Assembly (NCBI GenBank): GCA_030625695.1
Contig: DAOUQK010000263.1
Span: 1 to 5,310, forward strand
Length of the DNA: 5,310 nucleotides
Source: Paracoccaceae bacterium
GTDB lineage: Bacteria > Pseudomonadota > Alphaproteobacteria > Rhodobacterales > Rhodobacteraceae
Direction of reading: 5' to 3'
Shown: positions 1-5,310 of the stretch, piece after piece
How positions within the stretch are numbered: the first letter of the stretch is position 1
How the letters are laid out: every line of letters starts with the position of its first letter
The notes under the pieces: model-generated
What the model saw: the letters and a program-made list of their open reading frames with translations, nothing else
What the model was told of the DNA's origin: nothing
The model's database searches: none
Translations under genes and position numbers: made by a program

Positions 1-68
1 CCACCGCCCAAAACCTCCGTAAACTAGCCAAGATCTTTCCTGCACCGCAGCAATTGCGCAAAGCGTGA
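1..68 (+). CDS. Transposase, C-terminal end only (IS1182-like, partial)
   Basis: The reading frame that begins at base 3 is open from the window edge to a TGA at 66-68 and gives 21 residues, TAQNLRKLAKIFPAPQQLRKA without its last residue being TAQNLRKLAKIFPAPQQLRK. The 'TAQNLRKLAK' string resembles the C-terminal tail of DDE transposases of the IS1182/IS5 type, where an A-T-A-Q-N-[LI]-[RK]-[KR] segment follows the catalytic domain closely. The catalytic residues lie outside the window, so I cannot tell whether the element is intact. The assignment rests on a short tail and on the IS-end-like sequence just downstream. The other two + frames close within the first 30 bases. Confidence 0.6.
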   Translation, partial: TAQNLRKLAKIFPAPQQLRKA

Positions 69-115
69 TAGGAAAGGCGTTCGCGTTGTGTTTGATGCCC
101 GACTTTCTGCAACAG
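1..115 (+). mobile_element. Right end of an insertion sequence, with candidate terminal inverted repeat at about 91-115
   Basis: About 25 bases after the transposase stop comes TGCCCGACTTTCTGCAACAG (96-115). Read from outside inward on the other strand this starts CTGTTGCAGAAAGTCGGGC, which has the look of an IS terminal repeat. Its position, shortly after the transposase stop, is where an IS end would be expected. The opposite end of the element is outside the window, so the repeat partner, the exact boundary and any target-site duplication cannot be seen. The boundary at 115 is an estimate. Confidence 0.45.
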
Positions 116-492
116 CAACACGTTGTTTTTCCACAGAATCAGCTCTTTGCGGACTTTCGCTGTGGTCGCGAACCCAGTGGCCGTTCTCTCCGGAGCAGTC
201 ATTGCCCAGGCAGAAAAGTCGCGTTCACATTCTGCGCCTCGGCGGGCCTGTCTGAGCCCTTCTTGCCGAATGTTGCGCCGGGACTAAATGATCGCGAAGC
301 GCGAAAAGAGGAAGTCCGCCTCCGAACTCATCATTGGCCACTTGGCGGATCAAGAAACTTGGGTCAAAATGTATCAACTGGCGCTAACCTCAATGAGACG
401 GCTTTCGCTTTGCTTCACAAAGGTGAAGTGCAGCCTTCCGCTACCAGTTGGCTGGTGTTGGCCGGGACCATCCCAGCGACCACCGTCCGACG
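116..492. other. Noncoding stretch between the IS end and the outer-membrane protein gene
   Basis: No gene is convincing here. The + strand is open for about 440 bases in one frame (65-505), but that frame starts inside the IS end, has no ribosome binding site, and its product is rich in Cys, Arg and Ser with no domain-like pattern. Parts such as GCGGACTTTCGCTGTGGTCG (149-168) resemble degenerate sequence that I recall between genes in Rhodobacteraceae genomes; this is recollection, not a search. An imperfect hairpin at about 454-484 (GGTG with CACC outside, GGGA with TCCC inside) lies just past the stop of the minus-strand operon and could help end transcription. It lacks a T-run, so I do not call it a terminator. 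Confidence 0.5.
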
Positions 493-1272
493 TCAGAACC
501 GATAGCTGTATTTCAGGCCCGGTCCGCTGAATGCAATGTCGGTCAGCAACCCGGAGCCGTCAAACTCCCACCCTATATGACGATAGCCGAAAACAAGGTC
601 ACTGCGCCCGAAATTATATCCGATCCCGGCAAAGGCCTGCCACGTAAAGTCCGACTGTCCTGTCCCGACATCCAGATAAAACGGCACGAACCAGCGATCG
701 TCGATTCTTGCGCGCCCGCGCAAGCCGACGACAGCATCCAGCTTGTTCTCGCTGCGATTGACATTGACGCTTCGACCAAGCCCACCGGTGGTGATCGCAA
801 GGTTCACGGTTGCGTCGAGCGACAGATACCGGGCACCGAACACGCCGTGTAGCGTCAGGTTCCGGTCCTGTACAAGTTCATAGCCGCCAACAAGATTGAA
901 AACCGTGCCCTTGACGCCCACCGCCGCCGTTGAATCTATCGTGACCCCCCCGCCAGGCAGCCCCGGCAGCACTGGGCGACTGGACGCCTGGCCAGCGCTA
1001 ACATCGAGATACACGATATCGCCAAGAACGAACCATTTGCCGCGTTGGGCTTCAAGTGAGGCCAAAACACCAAAATCCAGGTTATCCAGGATGTCGCCGA
1101 AACTGACCGACACATCGGACCCGAACCGCGTTGTGCCATCGATGCCCGCACCCCACAGATACAGGCTGCCGGTCCACTGCCAAGCGTCCGACGGCGCGTC
1201 CTGCGCGGCAGTGCCAACCGGGGCCAGGGCAGTCGCAAAACCAATGGCCAAACCGCAAATTTTCGAAGTCAT
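493..1272 (-). CDS. Outer-membrane beta-barrel protein of unknown function
   Basis: The 259-residue product starts with a signal peptide: K4, a hydrophobic core at about 7-19, and an Ala-x-Ala-like site with cleavage likely after A23 (TAA/QD). The mature part is rich in alternating aromatic and hydrophobic strands separated by Gly/Asp/Asn turns, for example WQWTGSLYLWGAGIDG (31-46), GKWFVLGDIVYLDVS (78-92), FNLVGGYELV (125-134), WFVPFYLDVG (194-203) and LVFGYRHIGWEF (226-237). It ends in YSYRF, and a C-terminal Phe is the usual outer-membrane insertion signal recognised by the BAM complex. The 'YLWGAGIDGT' and 'SFGDILDNLDFG' segments match a widespread uncharacterised proteobacterial barrel family. 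ATG at 1272 follows GGAGG (CCTCC at 1279-1283 on +) with a 6-base gap. It is the second gene of a likely operon, 58 bases after DUF3604, so it may supply the outer-membrane route or anchor for that protein's substrate. Ligand and pore properties cannot be read from sequence. Confidence 0.88.
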   Translation of the reverse strand: MTSKICGLAIGFATALAPVGTAAQDAPSDAWQWTGSLYLWGAGIDGTTRFGSDVSVSFGDILDNLDFGVLASLEAQRGKWFVLGDIVYLDVSAGQASSRPVLPGLPGGGVTIDSTAAVGVKGTVFNLVGGYELVQDRNLTLHGVFGARYLSLDATVNLAITTGGLGRSVNVNRSENKLDAVVGLRGRARIDDRWFVPFYLDVGTGQSDFTWQAFAGIGYNFGRSDLVFGYRHIGWEFDGSGLLTDIAFSGPGLKYSYRF

Positions 1273-1330
1273 AGAGTACCTCCAATAAACTCTTAATACG
1301 GGATCAATCTGTTTTGCTACCGCATTCCCG

Positions 1331-3280
1331 TCAGCTTCCCGGCGTGTACCAGATGGGTGATGTGTACGCCCGGTCCTGAACTGTCATCGGCACCTCGGCG
1401 GGCATCTCGATGCCGTAAAAGGCCGCGTCGTAGGCCGTCCAGCGCGGCTTCGGAATCTCGATCACGCGCACATAATAGAAAGCGCTTTGGCTCGGATCGA
1501 AGTCCGGATCTTCCCAATAGGCGGTAAAAAGCGGATCGCCGATGGTGTTGGCATAGGTCGCACCCTCGACCGTGCTGCCGACGTCACGCTCACAGCGCCG
1601 CTCGACAATCGCCCTGTCATCAGAACAGGCAACGTCATAAATGCGCTCCTCGGTGGTGCCATCAGCGTTGAGCCAGCCCTTAATCACCTGCACCCGGTCC
1701 AGATTGGCGTTGTCGGGATCGCGCAGGGCCGTGATCAGCAAACGCGGCGATGTGCCGTCCGGCGCGTCCGTAAGATTGCCGCCCATTGGAACGCCTTTGT
1801 CGTAACCGAGTTGGGTGAATTGGCTCTCGGCGTCGTCGGCGGTGAACTCCCACCCGGCGAACACTCGGACACGGATGCGGGAGCCGGTGGTTGCATATAC
1901 TTCCTTGCGAGCCATCGCGTCAAAGATCGCCTCGCGCGTGTTCTCCCGTGCCCAGACGGCAGTAAGACCAGAGGCGCTCATCCCCCAAGAGAAAACTATA
2001 GGAGATTTATCTTCGGAGTTTCGTAACACCACCTCTTCAGACCTCTCGGCGGTGGGCTCCAGATGCGGGAGCTTGCCAAAGTAGTTATCCTCGCGGGTGG
2101 TGGACATCGACGTGTGAGTATCGGAGCTGCCGATCATTCCGAACTTATAAGGATTGACGCCAAGTGTCTCTTCCAGCCGGATCCCAACTTTAAGCGCCGA
2201 CCGGGCATACTCGTATTGCAGCATCGCGTCTTCCTTGGGGGAACCATTAATGTTGACCTTGTCCCAAGTTTCGAAATCTGCAAATTCGTCTTCCGGTGAA
2301 AGCAAGGGGTGCGCCTCGCCGTCACCCTTCATCTGGGTGACCTCCATCAGAGGTTCCCAGCGCGCGCGACGCTCGGCGTAGTCCCGGGTCATGGGCTGGC
2401 CATTAACGACCTCTGCGAACATCACGCCGTTGCTGAGGTTTGCATTGTGCGGAATCGCAAGAACCCCACCGCCGGTTTTTTCCTCGTAGCGCGCCATATA
2501 CGCCCAGAGGTCCTCTGGATCAGCGCTATCGAACGCGCTGAAGGGCAGCACCTGCTTCACCCGATCAGGCCCGTCGCGAAAAACAACAACCCGGTGCAGA
2601 TTATTGCCGCCATCTGTCGACGAATACTCGTATCCATTGAACGCGGTAAAGGTGCCGGGCTCGTTGTATCGGGAAGCGGTGTCGATGACATAGTCCCAGA
2701 TTGAACGCTCGCTCTTGGAGTTCCTGTATCGAGGGGTGCCCTTCTGGAAATCGTCGACCAACCGAACTGAGGCCTGCCAGGCGGCATCCCCGCCTGCCTG
2801 CATGGCGTTGTACCACTCGCGGCCCACCTCGGTCGCGAGCAATTCCGGGTCGCCCGTGGCGAGGAGATTGGCAATGCCGAGATATTCCGCATGGTCCGAC
2901 ATCACCAGAAAGTCCAGCGGCCGATTCAATTGTGCCCGCAGGCCAGTGCTGGTGGCGACTTCCTTGCCACGGGCGAACTGGAAGGCCTGGTCCAGATCAA
3001 GCCTGTTGCCAATCAAGCCGCTATCAACGGAAAGTGAGGAGTGAAAGTGGGTATCGCCAAAGAGCACCTGCTGAGGGAAGTGTTGGTCCACAAAAGGGGA
3101 ATAGGATTCTGGCTGTTCGACCAGCTGCTCGCGGCTCAACGTCCATGACTGCGCCAGTGCTGTACCGGCCAAGGCAGCAAGCAGCATGGCGCTGATTATG
3201 ATCGATCTTCCCGCAGCGCTGAGCGGTCCGACGACGGGATTCCACAGCGATGGTTTTGAACTGTATTGGGCTACTTGCAT
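1331..3280 (-). CDS. Secreted DUF3604 protein, probable PHP-like metal-dependent enzyme
   Basis: The 649-residue length fits the DUF3604 family, usually somewhat over 600 residues. A signal peptide with a long N-region (R25, hydrophobic 26-43) ends in GTALA/QS, so export across the inner membrane is likely. Family blocks in order: FGDTHFHSSLS (74-84; H78, H80), FLVMSDHAEYLG (124-135; D129, H130, E132), IPHNANLS (276-283; H278), EVTQMKGDGEAH (313-324) and GSSDTHTS (384-391; D387, H389). The HxH, SDH and SDTH motifs resemble the metal ligands of PHP-type phosphoesterases, so hydrolysis of an ester bond is plausible. This is inference, and the substrate is unknown. A TTGSRIRVRV segment (464-473) opens the beta-rich C-terminal part, where C552 and C563 could form a disulfide in the periplasm. 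ATG at 3280 follows AGGAG (CTCCT at 3290-3294 on +) with a 9-base gap; the next Met, M32, would cut into the signal peptide. First gene of the operon, divergent from the AraC regulator. No truncation or frameshift seen. Confidence 0.93.
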   Translation of the reverse strand: MQVAQYSSKPSLWNPVVGPLSAAGRSIIISAMLLAALAGTALAQSWTLSREQLVEQPESYSPFVDQHFPQQVLFGDTHFHSSLSVDSGLIGNRLDLDQAFQFARGKEVATSTGLRAQLNRPLDFLVMSDHAEYLGIANLLATGDPELLATEVGREWYNAMQAGGDAAWQASVRLVDDFQKGTPRYRNSKSERSIWDYVIDTASRYNEPGTFTAFNGYEYSSTDGGNNLHRVVVFRDGPDRVKQVLPFSAFDSADPEDLWAYMARYEEKTGGGVLAIPHNANLSNGVMFAEVVNGQPMTRDYAERRARWEPLMEVTQMKGDGEAHPLLSPEDEFADFETWDKVNINGSPKEDAMLQYEYARSALKVGIRLEETLGVNPYKFGMIGSSDTHTSMSTTREDNYFGKLPHLEPTAERSEEVVLRNSEDKSPIVFSWGMSASGLTAVWARENTREAIFDAMARKEVYATTGSRIRVRVFAGWEFTADDAESQFTQLGYDKGVPMGGNLTDAPDGTSPRLLITALRDPDNANLDRVQVIKGWLNADGTTEERIYDVACSDDRAIVERRCERDVGSTVEGATYANTIGDPLFTAYWEDPDFDPSQSAFYYVRVIEIPKPRWTAYDAAFYGIEMPAEVPMTVQDRAYTSPIWYTPGS

Positions 3281-3402
3281 TAGTAATCACTCCTGTCAGG
3301 GGCGTGTTCCAGAGGATGCCACTCTCAAATGATCCGCGAATTCGGTTCGAAATTTATGCAACTAGTGTAGGGGGCCGGGCCTTGCCAGTCGTTACCATTT
3401 CA

Positions 3403-3415
3403 CGACAAAATGTCG
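3403..3415. promoter_or_regulatory. Inverted repeat CGACA-AAA-TGTCG, candidate operator
   Basis: Perfect 5-base arms surround a 3-base A spacer. It lies 123 bases from the DUF3604 start and 131 bases from the AraC start, near the middle of the divergent region, where an AraC-type protein could act on either promoter. The arms are short enough that chance is possible, and AraC proteins more often bind direct repeats. Confidence 0.3.
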
Positions 3416-3492
3416 ATCTGGGGCCGCCTTTCTTTCGCGATGCAGTGCGTGGTGGCTAGTGTCTCCTTCATAGGCCCATAATCACCCCGGAA

Positions 3493-3526
3493 TTCCAACT
3501 GATCCGAATCAGTGCGGAACTTGGAA
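3493..3526. promoter_or_regulatory. Nested inverted repeats just upstream of the AraC gene, candidate operator
   Basis: The inner repeat ACTGAT-CCGA-ATCAGT (3498-3513) has perfect 6-base arms. Outside it, TTCCAA (3493-3498) is the reverse complement of TTGGAA (3521-3526). In addition AACTGA at 3497-3502 recurs at 3527-3532, exactly 30 bases on, close to three helical turns. The inner repeat ends 32 bases before the AraC start, a typical place for an autoregulatory operator. It could instead be an RNA hairpin in the leader. Confidence 0.4.
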
Positions 3527-3545
3527 AACTGAATTAGCCTAAGGC

Positions 3546-4577
3546 ATGGTTGACTTGACTTACGGTAGGATACGCGACCTTAACGGACTTCCTGAACTGG
3601 TCGTTCAGAAAGCTGGCGAGAATGCGCTGTACGACGTCTTTGCGAGGCAATCCTTAAGCATTGAATTGCTGGACGATTCCGATGCGATCATCCCAATGAA
3701 AGACCTGATCTCCCTGTACCGCAACGCGGCCGAAGTCTGCGCCATCAGATCCTTCGGCCTGGAAGCTGCGAAAGATGTGCATATCGACGATTACGGTGCA
3801 TTTGGCGGGTTCATGACGCAGGCACCCACCCTGAGACGCGCGTTTCTGCGGCTTCAGAAGACGCTTCCCTTCTATGAGAGCGGCAGTCGCGTGACACTTC
3901 AGGAATCTGGCAAAGAGTTCATTGTCGGTTACGAGAACATCCATCAGAACATGGTCGGATTTCGTCATGCCGGCGATATGACGATCCGTCTTATCGAAGG
4001 CTTGATCCGGTGCTATTTGGGCGAGGACTGGCACCCACGCAGGGTTTTGGCATGTTGTACCAAAGGGTTTTGGGAACAGGACTACGAAGACGCATTCGCC
4101 GCGTCAGTTGAATTTCGCGCTGACAAAGTTGCGCTGGTCCTTGATCGGGAACTCGTCGACCAGGAAAAGCACAAAAGGGACGTTGCGTTGGGCAAACTTG
4201 TCGGCCTCGCTGACATCCAACGCCTCGGGCAGGACCTGCCGGTCGATTTTGTGGGCGCTGTCGCCAAGATAATCGAGATGCGCCTCCCGATTGGGAAAGT
4301 TAACCTCGAAGATACCGCCAAGGCGTTGGTGCTTGGCCCGCGCACTCTCCAGCGCCGACTCAATGATCATGGATTGAGCTATCGATACCTTGTCGAATGG
4401 TGCCGGATGCGGCGTGCCCGTGAACTCCTTTCTGGGACAGAAGAAAGCATCGAACGAATAAGTCGCGAATTGGGATACTCAACCACGTCCCATTTTACCC
4501 GGGCCTTTTCGAGAGTGTACGACGTTACACCCACCGAATTTCGGATGACCCGATCCCCGGAACTATACGCCGTGTGA
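3546..4577 (+). CDS. AraC-family transcriptional regulator with arabinose-binding-like N-terminal domain
   Basis: The 343-residue length is typical of the AraC subgroup with an N-terminal 'Arabinose_bd'-type sensor domain (about 10-200). Visible family features there are LPELVVQKAG (15-24), IIPMKDLISLYRNAAEV (48-64), SFGLEAA (69-75) and YGAFGGFMTQAPTLRRAF (83-100). The C-terminal DNA-binding domain has two helix-turn-helix units: LEDTAKALVLGPRTLQRRL (254-272), then IERISRELGYSTTSHFTRAF (302-321), ending in the family signature VTPTEFR (327-333). It should act in the cytoplasm, sense a small ligand and switch on the divergent DUF3604/barrel operon, and probably control itself. The ATG at 3546 is preceded directly by an in-frame stop at 3540-3542, so no earlier start exists. 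Its ribosome binding site is poor: AAGG sits one base from the ATG, so translation may be weak. The inducer cannot be deduced. Confidence 0.93.
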   Translation: MVDLTYGRIRDLNGLPELVVQKAGENALYDVFARQSLSIELLDDSDAIIPMKDLISLYRNAAEVCAIRSFGLEAAKDVHIDDYGAFGGFMTQAPTLRRAFLRLQKTLPFYESGSRVTLQESGKEFIVGYENIHQNMVGFRHAGDMTIRLIEGLIRCYLGEDWHPRRVLACCTKGFWEQDYEDAFAASVEFRADKVALVLDRELVDQEKHKRDVALGKLVGLADIQRLGQDLPVDFVGAVAKIIEMRLPIGKVNLEDTAKALVLGPRTLQRRLNDHGLSYRYLVEWCRMRRARELLSGTEESIERISRELGYSTTSHFTRAFSRVYDVTPTEFRMTRSPELYAV

Positions 4578-4610
4578 GCAAATGCGGTCGCCCATGAGGC
4601 AGACGGCAGG

Positions 4611-4637
4611 TGGTCGCCATATGGTCGCCATATGGTC
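4611..4637. repeat. 11-base tandem repeat, about 2.5 copies
   Basis: TGGTCGCCATA occurs at 4611-4621 and 4622-4632 and is followed by a partial copy, TGGTC, at 4633-4637. The overlap of copies also produces a small palindrome, ATATGG-TCG-CCATAT (4619-4633). It begins 34 bases after the AraC stop. It could be slippage, a protein-binding site or part of a recombination site; the sequence alone does not decide. Confidence 0.75.
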
Positions 4638-4707
4638 AAAACTGATTGAACAGGTCTTCGCGGTGGTGATGTTTGCGCTTTTTGCTGCGCCATTTGCGAC
4701 GGCGTAA
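4621..4707 (+). CDS. Possible small hydrophobic protein, 28 residues
   Basis: ATG at 4621 is preceded by AGGTGG (4608-4613) with a 7-base gap and opens 28 codons ending in TAA (4705-4707). The product begins MVAIWSKLIEQ and continues VFAVVMFALFAAPFATA, one hydrophobic run long enough for a membrane helix. An in-frame ATG at 4594 would give 37 residues but has no ribosome binding site. The end, APFATA, also looks like a signal-peptide cleavage region, so this could be the front of a broken secreted-protein gene rather than a complete small membrane protein. The start lies inside the tandem repeat. No homolog is recognised and a chance ORF remains quite possible. Confidence 0.3.
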   Translation: MVAIWSKLIEQVFAVVMFALFAAPFATA

Positions 4708-5042
4708 TTGGTAGCGGACTAACGCTTGGTGTCGATGGGCCTGGCCTTACCGCCGCTGTCATGCTGCGCGGTGCACGAATGGCCACAAAGCGGAAGCTGC
4801 AGCGCGGCGTTTGAGCCATCGGTGAGCGGCGGCTCTGGGCCGTTCGCGACAGTGATGTTTGGGTCTATTTCGTTGCTTTGGTGAATTTCTGAACCATTCG
4901 CCAAGAGTGAAATTATTGTCTGGACTTCCGTCGCCACGGAAGCGTGAGTACATGACGATTGAACTTGATGATTTCCCGCCCGGGCTGCCGGGCTTCGGTC
5001 AGTACCGGGCGCGTAGGCCCTGCAGACTGAAGGGAGATCAAT
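4708..5042. other. Noncoding stretch and leader upstream of the DUF3489 gene
   Basis: No supported gene is present in these 335 bases. The right part should contain the promoter and leader of the DUF3489 gene, though I cannot point to clear -35 and -10 boxes. A GC-rich hairpin, GCCCGG-GCTG-CCGGGC (4978-4993), and a weaker one, GGGC-GCGTAG-GCCC (5007-5020), lie in the 65 bases before the start codon. Neither has a following T-run, so they look like leader structure rather than terminators. Confidence 0.45.
4953..4969 (+). repeat. 17-base near-direct repeat, upstream copy (partner at 5266-5282)
   Basis: TGACGATTGAACTTGAT here matches TGACAATTGAACTTGAT at 5266-5282 in 16 of 17 bases. The second copy lies inside the DUF3489 coding sequence, where it encodes TIELD; the upstream copy also spells TIELD in a frame that starts with ATG at 4952. 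It may reflect a small duplication or chance. Confidence 0.4.
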
Positions 5043-5310
5043 ATGAGAGAACAAATGGCGGGTTCAGACAGACAGGTGGTTCGTTCACCTGAGCCAGAGA
5101 CCTTGAAGACCGGGCAACCCAAGCCGGTTGCCAAAACCAAGACCGATGCTTTGCGCGAACTTCTGTCGCGCCGGAACGGGGCCACGGTAGCGCAGATTCA
5201 GAAGTGCTTGATCTGGCAACCACACACGGTGCGCGCAGCGATCTCGCGGTTGCGGACGTCCGGCGTGACAATTGAACTTGATCGGTCCGGTAAAGTTGCT
5301 CGCTATCGAG
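5043..5310 (+). CDS. DUF3489 protein, 3' end cut by the window
   Basis: ATG at 5043 follows AAGGGAG (5030-5036) with a 6-base gap, and the frame is open to the window edge, giving 89 residues. Residues 1-32 are polar and probably disordered. From about 33 the pattern KTDALRELLSRRNGATVAQI (33-52), then LIWQPHTVRAAISRLRTSG (56-74) and a beta-rich end, TIELDRSGKVARYR (76-89), matches DUF3489, a small domain with a winged-helix-like layout. The 'WQ-x-HTVR' block is its clearest mark. Since family members tend to end soon after the R-x-Y-R segment, little is probably missing. DUF3489 genes are, to my knowledge, often next to DUF2924 and serine-recombinase genes in alphaproteobacteria, so a DNA-binding or recombination-linked role is a reasonable guess, not shown here. 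The gene starts 465 bases after the AraC stop and probably has its own promoter. Confidence 0.82.
   Translation, partial: MREQMAGSDRQVVRSPEPETLKTGQPKPVAKTKTDALRELLSRRNGATVAQIQKCLIWQPHTVRAAISRLRTSGVTIELDRSGKVARYR

Larger units (their letters stand above)
3281..3545. promoter_or_regulatory. Divergent intergenic region with promoters for the DUF3604 operon and the AraC gene
   Basis: The 265 bases between two divergent starts must hold both promoters. The stretch contains inverted repeats at 3403-3415 and 3493-3526 (listed separately), a repeated CTAGTGT at 3362-3368 and 3456-3462, and a repeated GGGGCCG at 3371-3377 and 3420-3426. A CATAAT at 3477-3482 could be a -10 for the AraC gene, but I see no good -35 at the right distance. 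I find no strong sigma-70 promoter facing the DUF3604 gene, which would suit a promoter that needs an activator. No gene in this stretch is credible. Confidence 0.6.

Noticed and set aside
454..484. Rho-independent terminator after the barrel gene
   Set aside because: The hairpin has several mismatches and no T-run follows on the minus strand.
65..505. 146-codon + strand ORF
   Set aside because: It starts inside the IS end, lacks a ribosome binding site, has no domain-like pattern, and runs into the antisense end of the barrel gene.
1487..2026. 179-codon + strand ORF opposite the DUF3604 gene
   Set aside because: The opposite strand encodes recognisable family blocks here; long antisense ORFs are common in GC-rich coding DNA.
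3378..3387. TGGCAA on the minus strand as a sigma-54 -24 element
   Set aside because: No GC-containing -12 element follows at the required distance.
4699..4745. tRNA-like D-arm string (GGCGTAATTGGTAGC) suggesting a tRNA or att remnant
   Set aside because: No acceptor stem, anticodon arm or standard T-arm can be paired around it; only the short D-loop-like string matches.
4379..4819. 146-codon minus-strand ORF across the AraC end and the following gap
   Set aside because: It overlaps the helix-turn-helix coding region, and its product is rich in Ser, Pro and Arg with no recognisable family.
4859..5092. 77-codon + strand ORF with a TTG start, overlapping the DUF3489 start
   Set aside because: There is no ribosome binding site, and its end overlaps the well-supported DUF3489 gene in another frame. 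The part from ATG 4952 is compositionally plain apart from the TIELD repeat.

Overview
The window looks like an accessory stretch of an alphaproteobacterial chromosome, most likely Rhodobacteraceae (Roseobacter-type). This rests on moderately GC-rich coding DNA, the style of the noncoding DNA near the left edge, and the DUF3489 protein at the right edge, a family I know mainly from alphaproteobacteria. No ribosomal RNA or other phylogenetic marker is present, so the placement is an inference.

Layout, left to right. Bases 1-68 are the last 21 codons of a transposase on the + strand, followed by a probable IS end near 91-115. Bases 116-492 hold no convincing gene. Two minus-strand genes follow, transcribed right to left: a secreted DUF3604 protein (1331-3280) and then, 58 bases downstream, an outer-membrane beta-barrel protein (493-1272). 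A 265-base divergent intergenic region (3281-3545) contains several inverted and direct repeats. An AraC-family regulator (3546-4577) reads rightward from it. Bases 4578-5042 are mostly noncoding, with an 11-base tandem repeat and a possible 28-residue hydrophobic small ORF. A DUF3489 protein starts at 5043 behind a strong ribosome binding site and runs off the window.

The central part reads as one module. A one-component AraC regulator is divergent from a two-gene operon that encodes a periplasmic or cell-surface protein with a PHP-like metal-site pattern and a small outer-membrane barrel. The arrangement suggests a ligand-induced system for taking up or processing a compound at the cell envelope. 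The substrate cannot be read from the sequence, and neither exported protein belongs to a family with an established activity that I know of. The module lies between an IS end and a DUF3489 gene of the sort often found beside recombinases, so it may be part of a variable region.
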